From Halictus rubicundus (Eukaryota; Arthropoda; Insecta; Hymenoptera; Halictidae), in contig NW_027488709.1 in the NCBI RefSeq assembly GCF_050948215.1, forward strand, positions 62,001-126,000: a stretch of DNA of 64,000 nt, in the 5' to 3' direction. Positions 61,190 to 64,000 of the stretch are shown piece by piece (the first letter of the stretch is position 1; each line of letters starts with the position of its first letter). Below the pieces are notes generated by a model. That model was not told where the DNA came from, made no database searches, and was given only the letters and a program-made list of their open reading frames with translations. The translations under genes were made by a program, and so were the position numbers.

Positions 61190-62797
61190 GTTGGTATTTG
61201 AGATCAGTGATAGTTCCACGTTCTTAGTTCCACAACCGACGAGAGTATTTCGACATTGGGGCCGTTACCGACCGCTCCCAGCACCCACCTGGCACCCACT
61301 TTGAGACTCGCAGTTTAACACGGGGGCTGGCAGTCTTTATATATATCTCGTGGTTCTTGGAGAGCTCCGCAGACGCAAGACAAAATTTTTTTTTTATCGC
61401 GAGAATACCCAAGTGAAAATACAAGAAAACCGGTGTACCAACTCCCACGGACGCTGCCCAATCTACCTGTACAGACATCTTTGTTATCAAAATCTCTGAA
61501 TCCCTTCATACTGTTCCAGGATTTAGAAGAATTAGAAGTCCCAGGCAACGGTGAAGCCATAATGGCGTCCAAAAACAACGCCAATGACAAAGGCATGGCA
61601 GGACACCCCACGTCGTCATCCAAGAACCAAACAGCGACCAAAACAAACAATAACAAGAGAAAATCACTTGAACCATCCAACTCAGCGCACTCGGGAACAA
61701 AGGTAACAGACACAAAGAATATAATAGAGAATGAATACTTATTCAAAAGAAGACGCGAATATGTCATCAACCAATACCCAGCCTCTCACAAGGGCCCAGC
61801 ATATGTCTCGGCCACATTCAGTAGGACCCATGCCAAACCCAGGAACTCCCAAAACGCCCTCATGTTAGCCAAAGCCTTGAGTAAAAACCATGAAGGCGTA
61901 GACCAAATCAAAAACGAAGGATTTGGAAAATTTAATATAAAGTTCAGAACAGGCACCTAGGCAAACAACTTCGTGAAATCCGACAATAAGGACCTACAGG
62001 GAATCAATGTATATATCCCCAAATTCCGAATCACAAGGAGAGGCCTCATCAAGGGCTTCTCCACAGATTGCGATTTGGAAGATATAAAGGAATTCACAGA
62101 CTCCCCAGTTTCCATACTAGACGCCAGGAGATTCAATAGGAAAATAAGAAACCCACAAACAAACACATGGGAGTGGATTCCTAGCGAATCCATAGTTATC
62201 ACCTTTGAGGGCACGACTCTTCCAGATTACATTAAACTATACAAACTAATCCAAACACCGGTAGAACTATACATAGATCCGTTAAAAATATGTTATAACT
62301 GCTTTAAAACAGGACACACTGCCAAATTCTGCCGCAGCGAAAAACTGTGCAAAAATTGTGGAAATCCAGGACACAATATCACTGATTGCCCTACAATAGA
62401 TACACCTACCTGTGCTCACTGCAAAGAAGCACATCCTACTCTACATCCAAGCTGCTCGTCACTCCAAACCAACAAGGAAATAAATAGACAGATGTCCCTA
62501 CTAAACGTAAGCTTCTACGAAGCCAAGCAGTTGGTCACGAGACATTCGCTCAAGAACAATTCCAGAAATATACAGGACAACAAGGAGAACTTTCCTCACC
62601 TACGCCAACCATCCCAACAACGCATCCTTCAACTCAAAGAGTTTGGAGGACAAGAGGTTCCTGGTTCGGCTTCGACCTCTTCCTCTTCCAAAGCATGGTC
62701 TCAAGCAAACCCAGCAAACAATACCTCAATACAAGATCCAGCTGCAAACCTTAAACTCACTGGAAACGACAAATACGAGTATGCGACCGTAAAATAA
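61190..62797 (+). mobile_element. LINE, 5' region and ORF1
   Basis: This is the 5' part of a non-LTR retrotransposon in plus orientation: a candidate 5' UTR (about 61190-61561), then ORF1. The exact 5' end is not visible. ORF2 is represented only by a fragment after 63776, separated by the family W repeat. Confidence 0.65.
61562..62797 (+). pseudogene. LINE ORF1 protein (nucleic-acid chaperone), one nonsense codon
   Basis: From the Met at 61562 (MASKNNANDKG) one frame runs to 62797 and is broken only by a TAG at 61958-61960. The N-terminus is polar and low complexity. The middle has an RRM-like fold candidate (INVYIPKFRITRRGLIKGFS). Three CCHC knuckles follow: CYNCFKTGHTAKFC, CKNCGNPGHNITDC and CAHCKEAHPTLHPSC. 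The Ser/Gln-rich tail ends NDKYEYATVK. ORF1 proteins of I/jockey/R1-type LINEs have this architecture and bind element RNA. The single stop may be the only inactivating lesion in ORF1. Confidence 0.8.
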
Positions 62798-63776
62798 AGC
62801 AGATACATTCCCCTCTCATTTTTAGGGTATATAAACCCATGCATTTTCATCCTCTTCGGTTAGTCGAGAAGCGATTCAGTCGAGATTCAGACGCGGTTCA
62901 GTACTCGTGCAGTCACGTCGCGTCAAGTCTAGTGAGATTGGGTTAAAGTCCCTTTCGAATCAATTCGTAACCTTATAGATTCCGTTAGTTCTGTATATAT
63001 TCTATTTGGCATTCAACAATCGCTATCTAACCTCGCATTGCCAGTGCGTCAACACCGTGCAACATTAGGTAACAATTTCTCTAATTGTACACTTACTACA
63101 TCCAATCCCGACACAAACAACAACATTTGTAATTATCTGAAATCAGAATATATTTGTCTTGTTTGTTAAACTCGCGTAATCTACAACCTTTAATTATTGC
63201 CTGATATCCTAATCTAATAATTGAACGTTCCCACATGATACAATCTTACCGCTCGGATTGTATCAATTAAATTATATATAAGTTACGAGGCTTACTAATC
63301 TTAGATTCAATTCAACGAAGATTTCTCCAACCTAGTGGCTCCCCGGTTTCGCATTGTGTGCGTCCACGAAAACTATACCATCCTAGCAGATCCCTGATTC
63401 CGTATTGGGTTCTTCCGTATCCTAGCAGCTCTCTGGTCTCGCATCAAGTACGTCTGCGTGTGATCCACCTTCCTTTTGAATCGGGTTCGCCGCGTGTCTC
63501 TCCTAGTGACTCCCCGATAACGCATTGGGTGCGTTCACGAAGTTTCATCCTCCTAGTAGCTCCCCGGTTCCGCATTGGGTGCGTCTGCGTTTGACTCCAA
63601 CCTCCCAGAGGTTCCCTGATTTCGCATCAGGTGCGTCCTCGACGTCAACTATCCTAGCGGCTTCCCGATCTCGCATTGGGTGTGTCCGAATACCTAACTA
63701 ACAAATTGAAACCATATTCCTGGGGTAACAACCCCTCGCCGGTCTCTCGCGTTGCTCGCAGTCCTGGCTCGTAACA
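62733..63776 (+). repeat. family W LTR-like repeat, copy 2, embedded in LINE
   Basis: This is homologous to about 35757-36752 and ends CTCGTAACA. It has the same TATA box (GGGTATATAAACCC, 62825-62838) and minisatellite. The 5' 260 bp of the other copy (from TGTTACG) are absent; LINE ORF1 runs into the shared segment instead. On the right it joins LINE ORF2-like sequence. The LINE's endonuclease domain is missing at this place. Confidence 0.75.
63335..63690 (+). repeat. degenerate minisatellite (about seven units)
   Basis: Units share CTCCCCGRTTYCGCATTGGGTGCGTC. There is one unit more than at 36345-36670 (the GACGTCAACTATCCTAGCGG unit near 63640). Confidence 0.8.
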
Positions 63777-64000
63777 GCAGCATCAGTCAACCATCAACAT
63801 CTGGTTCTTTTACAAAAAACAAGTAGCTCTGACCAAAAAACTTATAAAAAAGAAAAAAAGGGAAAACTTCCGACAATTTGCTGCCAACCTCTCCCACAAA
63901 ACTTCACTCACCTACATCTGGAACCACATCAGGGTACTTAAAAAGTAAGTGGACATCCACGAAGAACAAAGAAAGTACAAACTCTGAGCTACTCAAGGAA
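63777..64000 (+). pseudogene. LINE ORF2 fragment (linker before reverse transcriptase)
   Basis: The plus-strand frame reads KKRENFRQFAANLSHKTSLT and YIWNHIRVLKK, a pattern common just before the RT domain of jockey/I/R1-type ORF2 proteins, and is then stopped by TAA. The window ends before any RT motif. Confidence 0.55.

Noticed and set aside
61433..61561. Start of LINE ORF1 at the first Met (61433)
   Set aside because: The segment before 61562 is not ORF1-like; the Met at 61562 opens the typical polar N-terminus.

Overview
The window looks like a transposable-element graveyard and nursery in an insect nuclear genome, most likely Hymenoptera and probably an ant. The basis is AT-rich DNA, a copia element primed like Drosophila copia, an errantivirus-like gypsy element with an envelope gene, IS630/mariner-type and hAT relics, and an R1/jockey-like LINE C-terminus of a kind I associate with ant genomes. 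No long conserved host gene was recognised. The only host-gene-like signal is a small TATA-driven, possibly spliced minus-strand transcription unit at 37.3-37.7 kb.

Layout. 0.65-2.1 kb: two non-autonomous inverted-repeat elements. 4.3-7.0 kb: copies of a dispersed repeat (here called R), one broken by a 1.5-kb TIR element. 7.0-15.8 kb: a four-layer nest. A TA-flanked foldback element holds a 5'-truncated LINE with 15-bp target duplications. The LINE has an intact gypsy element (7534-13149) in its (AT)n tail and a 1.4-kb palindromic hAT-type MITE in its ORF2. 15.8-30.6 kb: another R copy holds an intact copia element (16647-21424). Next to it a mariner-type transposon (21569-30616) is split by a gypsy element (22211-29453), which is itself split by a 2.4-kb palindromic element carrying tRNA-like sequences in both arms. 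31.1-37.2 kb: an hAT fragment, two related 835-bp LTRs enclosing a zinc-ribbon ORF and envelope-like pieces, a truncated palindromic element, a 1.26-kb LTR-like repeat and a partial MITE. 39.3-40.8 kb: a decayed minus-strand coding region that looks viral. 42.0-49.4 kb: a complete gag-pol-env gypsy/errantivirus-like element with identical LTRs. 51.6-56.8 kb: an intact copia element with identical LTRs. 57.0-58.8 kb: viral-like ORFs (nucleoprotein-like, glycoprotein tail, small membrane ORF) fused to part of the 835-bp LTR family. 58.8-60.7 kb: gypsy pol scraps and an internally deleted mariner copy. 61.2-64 kb: a LINE with ORF1, interrupted by the same LTR-like repeat seen at 36 kb.

Four LTR elements have uninterrupted or formally complete ORFs and identical or nearly identical LTRs, so they inserted recently. 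The primer binding sites can be read directly: tRNA-Leu types for three elements, tRNA-Arg for the env-bearing gypsy, and two different parts of initiator tRNA-Met for the two copia elements. tRNA assignments, family names and viral affinities come from memory and motif recognition, not from searches.
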